A DNA stretch of 64,000 nt from contig NZ_MRUH01000169.1 in assembly GCF_001922985.1 (NCBI RefSeq), positions 102,265 to 166,264 of the forward strand, given 5' to 3'. The position numbers and the translations under genes were made by a program. Positions 56,585 to 64,000 of this stretch are shown here, piece after piece (position 1 is the stretch's first letter; each line of letters begins with the position of its first letter). Source of the DNA: Teredinibacter waterburyi (GTDB lineage: Bacteria > Pseudomonadota > Gammaproteobacteria > Pseudomonadales > Cellvibrionaceae). The notes beneath the pieces are model-generated. The model saw only the letters and a program-made list of their open reading frames with translations, did no database searches and was not told the DNA's origin.

Positions 56585-58714
56585 ATGTCCAACCAACTGC
56601 AAACCAACCCAATTGAAGCGGTCACGCTACAGCCGGCCTCTTTCGATATCTGGCAGAAAAAATATTGCCTCACCGACGACAAGGGCGAAGCGGTCGATAA
56701 AACCCTCGACCATACCTACCAGCGCGTTGCCAATACCTTGGCCGACGTCGAACCGAAACGTCGCGACCACTGGTACAACGAATTTCTTTGGGCGCTGCGC
56801 AAAGGTGCAATTCCCGCAGGTCGCATTATCTCTAACGCCGGAGCATCGGCCTACAAGCCTGCCACCTCCACCATTAACTGTACAGTCTCTGGCACTATAG
56901 AAGACTCGTTGCACGATATTCTCGGCAAAAATATGGAGGCCGGTTTAACACTTAAAGCGGGTTGTGGAATTGGTTATGAATTTTCCACGTTGCGACCACG
57001 CGGCGCGCATGTGGCTGGTGCCGGTGCGCAAACCTCTGGGCCGCTGTCGTTTATGGATATCTTCGACAAGATGTGTTTTACCATCTCGTCGGCCGGTGGT
57101 CGTCGCGGCGCACAAATGGCCACCTTCGATGTACATCACCCAGACGTCGCCGACTTTATTACCGCCAAGCGTGAAGATGGCCGCTTGCGACAATTTAACC
57201 TGTCGCTACTGATTACCGATGAATTTATTCAAGCGGTGAGATCCGATAGTGAATGGTTATTGTCTTTCCCGATTTTGAAACGTGACGAAGCGCGCGATGT
57301 GGTTGCCGGTGCGCAAGTGGTGTGGCGCAAGCTAGAACATATTAGCGACCAATACCTGCGCAACGATCGCGGCGATGTGGCCTGCCTGGTGTACGAGACC
57401 ATACCGGCACGCAAGCTGTGGCATAAAATTATGCGCTCCACTTACGATTTTGCCGAGCCAGGTTTTATTCTTATCGACCGCGTAAACAGTTGGAACAATA
57501 ACTGGTTCTGCGAAAGCATTCGCGCCACTAACCCCTGCGGCGAGCAACCCTTGCCGCCGTATGGTAGTTGCTTGTTAGGTTCAGTAAATCTCACCGGCTT
57601 TGTCGAAAACGCCTTTACCGCCGAGGCGCGTTTTAATTGGGATGAATTCCGCAAGCTGGTGGCCATCTTTACCCGTATGCTCGACAACGTGGTAGAAATT
57701 AACGGTTTGGCACTGCCACAACAGCAGGCGGAAATTAAACGTAAGCGTCGTCATGGCATGGGCTTTTTAGGTTTGGGCTCGGCGCTAACGCTGTTGCGCA
57801 TTCCCTACGGTAGCCCCGCGTCTATCGCCTTTACCGAACAGGTATCCAAAGAATTGGCGCTAACCGGCTGGCGAGAAGGTTTGGCTTTGGCGAAAGAAAA
57901 AGGCGCAGCGCCTATTTTCGATGAGGACTTCACCATCACCGAGAGTTTGTTGGCAACGCGCCCAGAACTCGAAAAAGAATTTAAGCTTGGCGATAAAGTA
58001 AGCGGCAAAATTTTACACGCAAAATACAGCCGCTATATGCAACAGCTCGCCGAGGAAGATCCAGAACTTATTGCCGCGATTACTGAACACGGGTGTCGAT
58101 TTACCCACCACAGCTCGATTGCGCCCACCGGCACTATTTCACTTTCGCTTGCCAATAATGCCAGCAACGGTATCGAGCCAAGTTTTGCCCACCACTATTC
58201 ACGCAATGTTATTAACCAGGGGCGCAAGAGCAAAGACAAGGTTGATGTGTTTTCTTACGAACTATTGCGTTATCGCCAGTTGGTGAATGCCGAGGCAAAA
58301 CCCTATACCGACGAAGACGACAAAGTGTTGCCAGATTATTTTGTTGTCAGCGACCAAATTTTGCCCGAGCAACATGTTGATGTGCAGGCCGCCGCGCAAA
58401 AGTGGGTGGACTCATCGATTTCTAAAACCATTAACGTGCCCACCGATATTGATTTTGAAAGTTTCAAAAGTATCTACCTCTACGCACACGAAAAAGGCTT
58501 AAAAGGCTGTACCACCTTCCGCTTTAATCCCGAAGCCTTCCAAGGCGTACTGGTAAAAGAAAAAGATCTTGAGGATACCGAGTACCGATTTACCCTGGAA
58601 GACGGCAGCGAAGTAACCTTCAAAGGTAACGAAGAAGTGGAATACGATGGCGAAGTTCACACCGCCGCAAATTTGTACGATGCCCTTAAAGAAGGCTACT
58701 ACGGTAAATATTAA
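56585..58714 (+). CDS. nrdJ: Class II ribonucleotide reductase, NrdJa
   Basis: 709 aa. A B12-dependent RNR reduces ribonucleotides with adenosylcobalamin and works with or without oxygen. Substrate-channel and active-site segments are seen: STINCTVSGTIEDS, the AGCGIGYEFSTLRPRGA loop and NPCGEQPLPPYGSCLLGSVNL. The C-terminal redox cysteine segment and zinc tail are not here but in the next gene, so the enzyme is split, as in Pseudomonas aeruginosa NrdJa/NrdJb. I saw no cobalamin riboswitch upstream. Confidence 0.93.
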   Translation: MSNQLQTNPIEAVTLQPASFDIWQKKYCLTDDKGEAVDKTLDHTYQRVANTLADVEPKRRDHWYNEFLWALRKGAIPAGRIISNAGASAYKPATSTINCTVSGTIEDSLHDILGKNMEAGLTLKAGCGIGYEFSTLRPRGAHVAGAGAQTSGPLSFMDIFDKMCFTISSAGGRRGAQMATFDVHHPDVADFITAKREDGRLRQFNLSLLITDEFIQAVRSDSEWLLSFPILKRDEARDVVAGAQVVWRKLEHISDQYLRNDRGDVACLVYETIPARKLWHKIMRSTYDFAEPGFILIDRVNSWNNNWFCESIRATNPCGEQPLPPYGSCLLGSVNLTGFVENAFTAEARFNWDEFRKLVAIFTRMLDNVVEINGLALPQQQAEIKRKRRHGMGFLGLGSALTLLRIPYGSPASIAFTEQVSKELALTGWREGLALAKEKGAAPIFDEDFTITESLLATRPELEKEFKLGDKVSGKILHAKYSRYMQQLAEEDPELIAAITEHGCRFTHHSSIAPTGTISLSLANNASNGIEPSFAHHYSRNVINQGRKSKDKVDVFSYELLRYRQLVNAEAKPYTDEDDKVLPDYFVVSDQILPEQHVDVQAAAQKWVDSSISKTINVPTDIDFESFKSIYLYAHEKGLKGCTTFRFNPEAFQGVLVKEKDLEDTEYRFTLEDGSEVTFKGNEEVEYDGEVHTAANLYDALKEGYYGKY

Positions 58715-58742
58715 GGCTGGCGCCACAGATCAGGTAAACATC

Positions 58743-59426
58743 ATGCGAAAAATCGACAAAAAAATTACCGGCTACTCGGTGAGTGCCGCAAATGAAGATG
58801 CAAAAAACCTAGCGGCTCTGGCAGAGCCCGCTGTAACCATCGAGCAAATGCACGAAAAATTCGCTCGTCCAGAAACGCTGGAAGGCTCTACCTATAAAAT
58901 TAAAACCCCGTTGTCGGACCACGCCCTTTATATCACCATTAACGATGTGATCTTGAACCCCGGTACCGACCACGAATTGCGACGACCCTTTGAGATTTTT
59001 ATCAACTCAAAAAATCTCGAGCACTTTCAATGGGTGGTGGCATTAACGCGGGTTATTTCGGCGGTGTTTAGAAAGGGCGGCGACGTTACCTTTTTGACCG
59101 AAGAGCTAAAAGCCGTGTTCGACCCGACCGGTGGTTATTTTAAAAGTGGTGGCCGTTTTATGCCGTCTTTGGTGGCCGAAATTGGCGAGGCCATTGAAAC
59201 CCACATGAAGAAAATTGGCCTGATAAAACCCGAGGCTCTCAGTGACGTGCAAATGGAAGTGTTGTCGGAGAAAAAAGCCGAGTACGAAGTGCGCAACAAC
59301 CTACAGCCAAGCGCCGAGGGTTTTCCGGCTAGCGCGGATCTGTGCTTAAAGTGTCACACCAAGGCGGTGATTTTATTGGACGGCTGTAAAACCTGTTTGA
59401 GTTGCGGCAATTCTAAGTGCGGTTAA
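58743..59426 (+). CDS. Class II ribonucleotide reductase, NrdJb
   Basis: 227 aa from ATG 58743 (AGGTAA upstream); a frame from 58647 overlaps NrdJa and is rejected. It carries the TSCPD-like part (KFARPETLEGSTYKI, HALYITIND) and a C-terminal Cys-rich tail (CLKCHTK and CKTCLSCGNSKC) for redox or zinc binding. It is co-transcribed with NrdJa 28 bases upstream and completes the split enzyme. Confidence 0.9.
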   Translation: MRKIDKKITGYSVSAANEDAKNLAALAEPAVTIEQMHEKFARPETLEGSTYKIKTPLSDHALYITINDVILNPGTDHELRRPFEIFINSKNLEHFQWVVALTRVISAVFRKGGDVTFLTEELKAVFDPTGGYFKSGGRFMPSLVAEIGEAIETHMKKIGLIKPEALSDVQMEVLSEKKAEYEVRNNLQPSAEGFPASADLCLKCHTKAVILLDGCKTCLSCGNSKCG

Positions 59427-59456
59427 CCCGCTCTTTTCTTTCCAGTCTCAACAGTT

Positions 59457-59933
59457 TTAACGGTTGCCCCAAGGGTTAACGTTGGGTTTAGGTTTTGAGT
59501 CGTCGGGTGATGCTTGCTTGCTCCGAGTTGTTTTATCGCTCGGGGCAGTTTTTCCGCTCTGGGCAGTTTTTCCGCTCTGGGCAGTTTTCGGGCTCTGGGC
59601 AGTTTGTTTGCTCTGGGCAGTTTGTTTGCTCTGGGCAGTTTTCGGGCTCTGGGCAGTTTCCTCGTTCGAACGGTTAGTTTTGTTGCGGGTAGCGGCGGCG
59701 GTTTTAGTGAAGCTATTAGTAAGCGTCGCAAGGTATAAAGCTTCCACCTTGTCGCGCGCCCACGGGGTTTTACGTAAAAACTTCAAGCTAGATTTAACCG
59801 AGGGGTCGCTTTTAAAGCAATTAATATTTATCCGCTCGGCCAAGGTCTGCCAACCGAAGTGATCAACCAGTTCGGTAACAACCGTTTCAAGTTTTACCCC
59901 GTGGAGTGGGTTGTTGGGTTGTTTTTGTTGCAT
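59457..59933 (-). CDS. VF530-type DNA-binding protein with repeat tail
   Basis: 158 aa. The first about 75 residues ([54 protein letters not shown]) match the VF530/DUF2132 small DNA-binding family. The tail is a run of 6-residue repeats of the type KTAQSP/KQTAQS, coded by an 18-base tandem array. The tail is basic and disordered and may bind DNA or RNA. The repeat number may vary between strains. Confidence 0.82.
   Translation of the reverse strand: MQQKQPNNPLHGVKLETVVTELVDHFGWQTLAERININCFKSDPSVKSSLKFLRKTPWARDKVEALYLATLTNSFTKTAAATRNKTNRSNEETAQSPKTAQSKQTAQSKQTAQSPKTAQSGKTAQSGKTAPSDKTTRSKQASPDDSKPKPNVNPWGNR
59543..59668. repeat. 18-bp tandem repeat, 7 copies (VNTR)
   Basis: Seven 18-base units each starting GGGCAG at 59543, 59561, 59579, 59597, 59615, 59633 and 59651. 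They lie in the coding region of the VF530-type gene and keep the frame (6 residues per unit). Plus-strand shadow frames across the array are not genes. Confidence 0.95.
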
Positions 59934-59989
59934 AAAATAAACCTTGTATTAACGCGAAAAAGGTAGTGCTAGCAGGGTAGGGCTAAGTT

Positions 59990-61228
59990 TTAAATAAACG
60001 CACTACTGGCACGCAGTAGTTGCCCGCATAACCATGCGGCGTAGGTGCCAACCGCATAACCGAGTACAGCCAATAAAACACCTACTGGTGCAAGCGAAGG
60101 GTGAAATGCCGCTGCAACCACGGGTGCTGAAGCCGCGCCGCCAATATTCGCTTGGCTGCCAACGGCCATATAAAACAGTGGTGCTTTTAAAAGTTTGCAG
60201 GCAAATAACATTAAACTGGCGTGTATAGCCATCCAAATAGCCCCCAGTAAAAATAATATGGGTGCATCGAGTAGCGCGCCTAAATTCATATGGGTGCCTA
60301 TGGCGGCCACCAGAATATAAATAAACACCGTACCAATTTTAGAAGCGCCAGCGCCCTCTAGTTTGCGCGCCTTGGTAAACGAAAGTGCGACCCCGCCGGT
60401 AGTTGCAATTACCACCAACCAAAAAAAGCCGCTGGTTAAACTAAAGCGCGCACTGTTCGGAAAGTTCGCCAAAAACCAAGGGGCTAGGCCGTCGGCACAA
60501 AAGTGCGCAAGACCGGTTATGCCAAATGCCAGCGCGCCAATTAACATTAGGTCTGCGGTGGCAGGAATACGCGAACTGCTGCGTTCTAATTGTTCTACTC
60601 GGTCTACCAGTGCATCCAGTGCTTTGGTATCGATACCGCGATTGCGATCCAGTCGCTGCGATTTTCCCGCCAGTACTAACAAAACCGCCATCCAACAGTT
60701 TGCAATTAATACATCTACGGCGACCATCGCGGTAAAAATATCGTTACTTGCATGAAAAATTTCACGCATAGCGGTTTGGTTTGCCGAGCCGCCAATCCAA
60801 GAGCCTGCCAAGGTTGTCATGCCTCGCCATACTTGTTCAACCCCTTGTACTTGAATGGCCTCGGGGGTAAGCCACGCCAACAGAAGCAAGGCGATAGGGC
60901 CGCCGATAACAACGCCAGTAGTGCCCACTAAAAACAGTATGAGTGCTTTCGGGCCGAGGTTGATTATGGCTTTAAGGTCAATGCTCAAGCAGAGCAGTAC
61001 CAGTGCAGCGGGTAAAAGATAGCGCGAGGCAAAAAAATAGATTTTGGAATTGTGGGTATCAATAATATGAAAATTAGCCAGTAGCGCCGGTAAAAAGTAA
61101 CAGAGCAAAATAGCCGGTACAACGCTGTAGAACGCTTTAAAAAACCGATGGCTGCTGGAATGGGTGTAAAACACTGCGCCGAGTATCAAAAAAAGTAACC
61201 CAGCAATGGTTGCGTCGTTGGTAATCAT
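59990..61228 (-). CDS. DUF819 family membrane protein
   Basis: 412 aa with about ten or eleven hydrophobic helices spread over the chain. The GSWIGGSANQTAMREIF segment (near 142) and the C-terminal SQANIGGAASAPVVAAAFHPSLAPVGVLLAVLGYAVGTYAAWL are characteristic of the DUF819/YjcL-like family, whose substrate is not known. It lies 8 bases downstream of moeA on the same strand, so it is likely co-transcribed. Confidence 0.85.
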   Translation of the reverse strand: MITNDATIAGLLFLILGAVFYTHSSSHRFFKAFYSVVPAILLCYFLPALLANFHIIDTHNSKIYFFASRYLLPAALVLLCLSIDLKAIINLGPKALILFLVGTTGVVIGGPIALLLLAWLTPEAIQVQGVEQVWRGMTTLAGSWIGGSANQTAMREIFHASNDIFTAMVAVDVLIANCWMAVLLVLAGKSQRLDRNRGIDTKALDALVDRVEQLERSSSRIPATADLMLIGALAFGITGLAHFCADGLAPWFLANFPNSARFSLTSGFFWLVVIATTGGVALSFTKARKLEGAGASKIGTVFIYILVAAIGTHMNLGALLDAPILFLLGAIWMAIHASLMLFACKLLKAPLFYMAVGSQANIGGAASAPVVAAAFHPSLAPVGVLLAVLGYAVGTYAAWLCGQLLRASSAFI

Positions 61229-61236
61229 AAAAGCCC

Positions 61237-62529
61237 TTAGCTTATCCAGCGATCAAAAGGTTCTACGGTAACGATTTCACCTGCGCTCACATTGCCTCGG
61301 TCTTGCTCCAAAACCACATAGCAATTACCCGCCACCATGCTAGAAAAAATCGCCGAGCCTTGGTTGCCGGTGCTGTGAACTTCAAGTGTGCCGTTATGGT
61401 TAGTTAGCAAGCCGCGCTGGAAATCGGTTCGGCCTGGGCGCTTTTTGAACGCGCTCGCGCTAGGTACTTGTAGTCGCAGCGGTTGCGGAAAGGCTTCGCC
61501 ACTCATTTGGCGCAATTTAGGCAAGGCAAGTTGGTGAAAGGTAACCGCCGACGAAACGGGGTTGCCGGGTAAACCAAAAAACGCCGTCGCATTTTTGCGA
61601 TTGTTCGCATCGGGAGTGCTTGTTTGATTATGCAAATAACCAAACGCAAAGGGTTTACCCGGTTTAATCGCCAGCTTATAAAAAGCGATATCGCCTAGGC
61701 GTTGTAAAATATCGCGAGTGAAATCCGCATCGCCAACCGACACACCGCCGGAGGAAATAACCGCATCGGCTTGCACCGCCGCTTGCTTAAACGCTTGCTC
61801 AATAGCGGCTGGGTTGTCGGCAATAATACCGAGGTCTATCACTTCCAAATTTAGGCGTTGTAATAGGGTGGTAATCATCAGGCGATTACTATCGTACACA
61901 CAGCCTTGTGGTAATTCTGTACCGGGCAAACGCAGCTCGTCGCCGGTTGAGAATACGGCGACTTTTAATTTTCGGTACACGGCTACGTGGCTAACCCCAA
62001 GTGTTGCTAGCATACCAATATGAACACCCGACAAACGCAGGCCTTGCGTAAACACCTGTTGCCCGCGCTCGACATCACTGCCCGCGCTGCGAATGTTTGC
62101 GCCTAGCTGAGGACGATGGTTAATGCGCAGCTGTTTTGAATCGTTTAGCGCTACGTTCTCTTGAATAACCACGGTGTCGCAGCCTTGCGGAAGCTGGGCA
62201 CCGGTCATAATCCGCACACAGTTGCCGGACGGTACTTGTTGGCTGTAGGCGTTGCCAGCGAGTGCTGTACCCACCACCTTTAGCGGGCTGTTGCCATCCC
62301 AGCTTGCATCGCAATAGGCGTAGCCGTCCATTGCCGAATTGTCGTAGTTGGGTATTTGTGAGGGCGAGGCTACATCTTCGGCGAGCACGCGATCTAAGCC
62401 GCTGCTAATAGCAACCTGCTCGGTTGCCAGTGGCAAGACGTTTTGAGGGCGTGCCTGCTCGAGTTCGGCCAGCGCGGTTTCGAGTGGTTTGAGTCCGGGG
62501 CGGTCGCAATCGTTGTTGGTTACTGTCAC
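61237..62529 (-). CDS. moeA: Molybdopterin molybdenumtransferase
   Basis: 430 aa, the normal length. MoeA inserts molybdate into adenylated molybdopterin. Seen: N-terminal PNYDNSAMDGYA, the domain III sugar-phosphate-like GGVSVGDADFTRDIL, KPGKPFAFG and GLPGNPVSSAVTF. No other moa/moe gene is nearby; the MoeB-like E1 domain in the RiPP fusion is a separate matter. The DUF819 gene follows it. Confidence 0.94.
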   Translation of the reverse strand: MTVTNNDCDRPGLKPLETALAELEQARPQNVLPLATEQVAISSGLDRVLAEDVASPSQIPNYDNSAMDGYAYCDASWDGNSPLKVVGTALAGNAYSQQVPSGNCVRIMTGAQLPQGCDTVVIQENVALNDSKQLRINHRPQLGANIRSAGSDVERGQQVFTQGLRLSGVHIGMLATLGVSHVAVYRKLKVAVFSTGDELRLPGTELPQGCVYDSNRLMITTLLQRLNLEVIDLGIIADNPAAIEQAFKQAAVQADAVISSGGVSVGDADFTRDILQRLGDIAFYKLAIKPGKPFAFGYLHNQTSTPDANNRKNATAFFGLPGNPVSSAVTFHQLALPKLRQMSGEAFPQPLRLQVPSASAFKKRPGRTDFQRGLLTNHNGTLEVHSTGNQGSAIFSSMVAGNCYVVLEQDRGNVSAGEIVTVEPFDRWIS

Positions 62530-62788
62530 GTGTTTGAGATCTCGTTGGTCATATTTGCGGCGGGGCGGGTAGCTAGTATAGCAAGCAGGCTTGGCCTTGG
62601 CTGCCGAGCATCTACAGTGACAAAAGCGTCAGAATGTGTGCGATAGCGCAAATAATACACCGGCATGGCGCTTATAATTCTATTTCTGATCCGGTTGGTG
62701 TAGTTTGTGAGGCTGGTATTGTTTGTGAGTTTGGTGACATTAGCTAGCTCATTTTTCTTTGAATTTTAAGTGCTAGGGTACAAATCTG

Positions 62789-63898
62789 ATGCGGAGTTTA
62801 TCGAGCCTTAATCGCACTGGCGTGTTGCTGGCGATTACCCTGTGCGGTGCTTCGGTCGCTATTGCCAATCCCAAACTCGAATTTAAAACGGCTTATATGG
62901 CCTACCAAAAATGTATTCAAGTCAAAGATTACGGCTGTGCGGTAAGCAATGCCGAAAAAGCATACCTCGCGGGACAAGATGCCTTCCGCCCCGGCAGTAT
63001 GAATCTCGCCGACCTTGCCTATAACTATGGCAATGTATTGCTCGCCTCCACCAATCCAGTACACAAAGCTAAGTCGCTTGCAGCGCTAGAAGAAGCCTTG
63101 CCGTTAGTTAAGGACGCCTTCGGCGAAGAGTCAGAGCGCATGCTTGCTTTGCTAGCAGACTTGGTAGAAGCACAAGGCTATGCGCCGGCGACAGTAGAAA
63201 AAAATGTAGGTTACTGGGAGCAGGCAGTAGAGCTTTCGCAAAAGCTGAATGGCAAAAAGAGTGTACCTCACGCGCAAGTGTTAATGCGTGTTACCAATGT
63301 GCCATTAAATCAGCCGGGGTACGATTCAGATAAAGCCTACAAGTTAGCCAAGCTCGCCCATAAACTTATCCGGTCGGAATTTGGCGAATCGTCTAGTGCA
63401 GCCGGGTTAGTGGCGTTTAGTTTAGGTAGGTATGAACTGTCGATAAAAGAATACAAAGATGCGGTGGATAATTTTAATTCCGCCTTGCCCGGTTTGGCCG
63501 ACGCCAAAAATGATTCGGCGGAGCGTTTGCGGCAAGCACACATAGGCTTGGTCACGGCATACCAAAATTTGGGTAAACCCGAGCGAGCCACAGAACATTG
63601 TATTGCGGTTACCAAACTTGCACCGGTTGCAAATACTAAAGCGATCCAGCCTTTGTATCAGCCTGCGCCAAACTTTAGCGACGATGATCTTGCCAGCACC
63701 CAAGCAGCGAGTGCGAAATTCCAGTTCACCGTCACGGCCGAGGGGAGTGTTGCGGATTTAGTGGTAGTGACCAATACCTTTACCGAAGCGATGTTGAATA
63801 CACTGCAGCAAGCCATTCTGAATTATCGCTACGCCCCCAAAGTTGTCGGCGGCGAAACCACCGACACCAAGGGTGTTATTTATACGTTTAAGTTGTAG
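62789..63898 (+). CDS. TPR protein with TonB-like C-terminal domain
   Basis: 369 aa. A signal peptide (LLAITLCGASVAIA) precedes TPR-like helical repeats (about 30-290: KLEFKTAYMAYQKCIQ, NLADLAYNYGNVLLAS and others). The last about 80 residues (KFQFTVTAEGSVADLVVV, LNYRYAPKVVGGETTDTKGVIYTFKL) match the TonB C-terminal fold. It is periplasmic and may couple with an outer membrane receptor, or simply be a TonB-box-like protein. No TonB partner genes are visible before the window ends. Confidence 0.78.
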   Translation: MRSLSSLNRTGVLLAITLCGASVAIANPKLEFKTAYMAYQKCIQVKDYGCAVSNAEKAYLAGQDAFRPGSMNLADLAYNYGNVLLASTNPVHKAKSLAALEEALPLVKDAFGEESERMLALLADLVEAQGYAPATVEKNVGYWEQAVELSQKLNGKKSVPHAQVLMRVTNVPLNQPGYDSDKAYKLAKLAHKLIRSEFGESSSAAGLVAFSLGRYELSIKEYKDAVDNFNSALPGLADAKNDSAERLRQAHIGLVTAYQNLGKPERATEHCIAVTKLAPVANTKAIQPLYQPAPNFSDDDLASTQAASAKFQFTVTAEGSVADLVVVTNTFTEAMLNTLQQAILNYRYAPKVVGGETTDTKGVIYTFKL

Positions 63899-63913
63899 CT
63901 GTAACTACACCGC

Positions 63914-63937
63914 TAATGGGGGTCTGTCCCCCATTGT
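63914..63937 (+). terminator. Hairpin after the TPR/TonB-C gene
   Basis: AATGGGGG and CCCCCATT arms with a TCTGT loop, 16 bases after the stop. A short T-rich stretch (GTCCTT) follows, so it is a probable terminator. Confidence 0.6.
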
Positions 63938-64000
63938 CCTTAAAATATTATTCAGTGCAATGGAAGAGCTGCTGGGTTGAATAAACTGCACGCGTTCGTC

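Noticed and set aside
59543..59668. CRISPR array
   Set aside because: Units are 18-base tandem repeats without spacers and lie in a coding frame.
59464..59862. Plus-strand Gly/Ser-Gln-Phe repeat frames
   Set aside because: Shadows of the 18-bp repeat in the VF530-type gene; periodic in all frames.

Overview
The window reads as chromosomal DNA of a marine, plant-polymer-associated gammaproteobacterium. The clues are the conserved tolC / nudF-yqiB-cpdA-yqiA-parE neighbourhood, a split class II ribonucleotide reductase of the Pseudomonas type, AHL quorum sensing, and lipoproteins carrying long poly-serine linkers after the lipobox, a habit of the Saccharophagus/Teredinibacter/Cellvibrio group. 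The family-level assignment is inference. No rRNA, tRNA, CRISPR array, transposase or prophage gene was recognised.

Layout. 1-7 kb: a Tat-exported DUF1501-like protein and its partner, a HpaR-like MarR regulator, a cation efflux protein and Tex. 7-18.4 kb: a membrane protein behind an FNR-type site, TolC, a TPP riboswitch with thiD-thiC, then nudF-yqiB-cpdA-(small protein)-yqiA-parE. 18.4-22 kb: luxI, a degenerate deaminase-like gene and luxR, with two lux boxes. 22-40.2 kb: one long minus-strand RiPP operon. 40.2-48 kb: a second RiPP-type island with a DUF2141 protein, YcaO + TfuA, a GT2 glycosyltransferase, a HlyC-like acyltransferase and a SelO-like pseudokinase. 48-56.4 kb: a Fur-box-controlled iron locus with two imelysins, two dihaem oxidoreductases, a DUF1513 protein and a porin. 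56.5-64 kb: nrdJa-nrdJb, a VF530-type protein with an 18-bp VNTR, a DUF819 membrane protein, moeA and a TPR/TonB-C protein.

The main discovery is the 22-40.2 kb operon. Its 60-aa precursor has an acidic leader and a Ser/Cys core. It is followed by an ABC-2 exporter, a LanB glutamylation protein, a pyridine-synthase-like protein, a leader-binding E1-like protein, a YcaO cyclodehydratase, a SagB-like dehydrogenase, a separate SpaB_C-type elimination protein, a MacAB/FtsX-type exporter, and a single polypeptide fusing JAMM protease, ThiS-like sulfur carrier, rhodanese and MoeB/ThiF E1 domains. This is the gene set of thiopeptide (pyridine-macrocycle) biosynthesis in a Gram-negative setting. Characterised thiopeptides that I know of come from Actinobacteria and Firmicutes.

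The neighbouring YcaO-TfuA pair (a thioamide-forming type), the sulfur-transfer fusion and the SelO-like/HlyC-like pair (arranged like MchC/MchD and MceJ/MceI of siderophore microcins) suggest further tailoring. A lux box between the precursor and the YcaO-TfuA side is nearly identical to the box upstream of luxI, 21.7 kb away, so the system may be under quorum control. Product structure, regulation and the joint action of the two halves are inferred, not shown.
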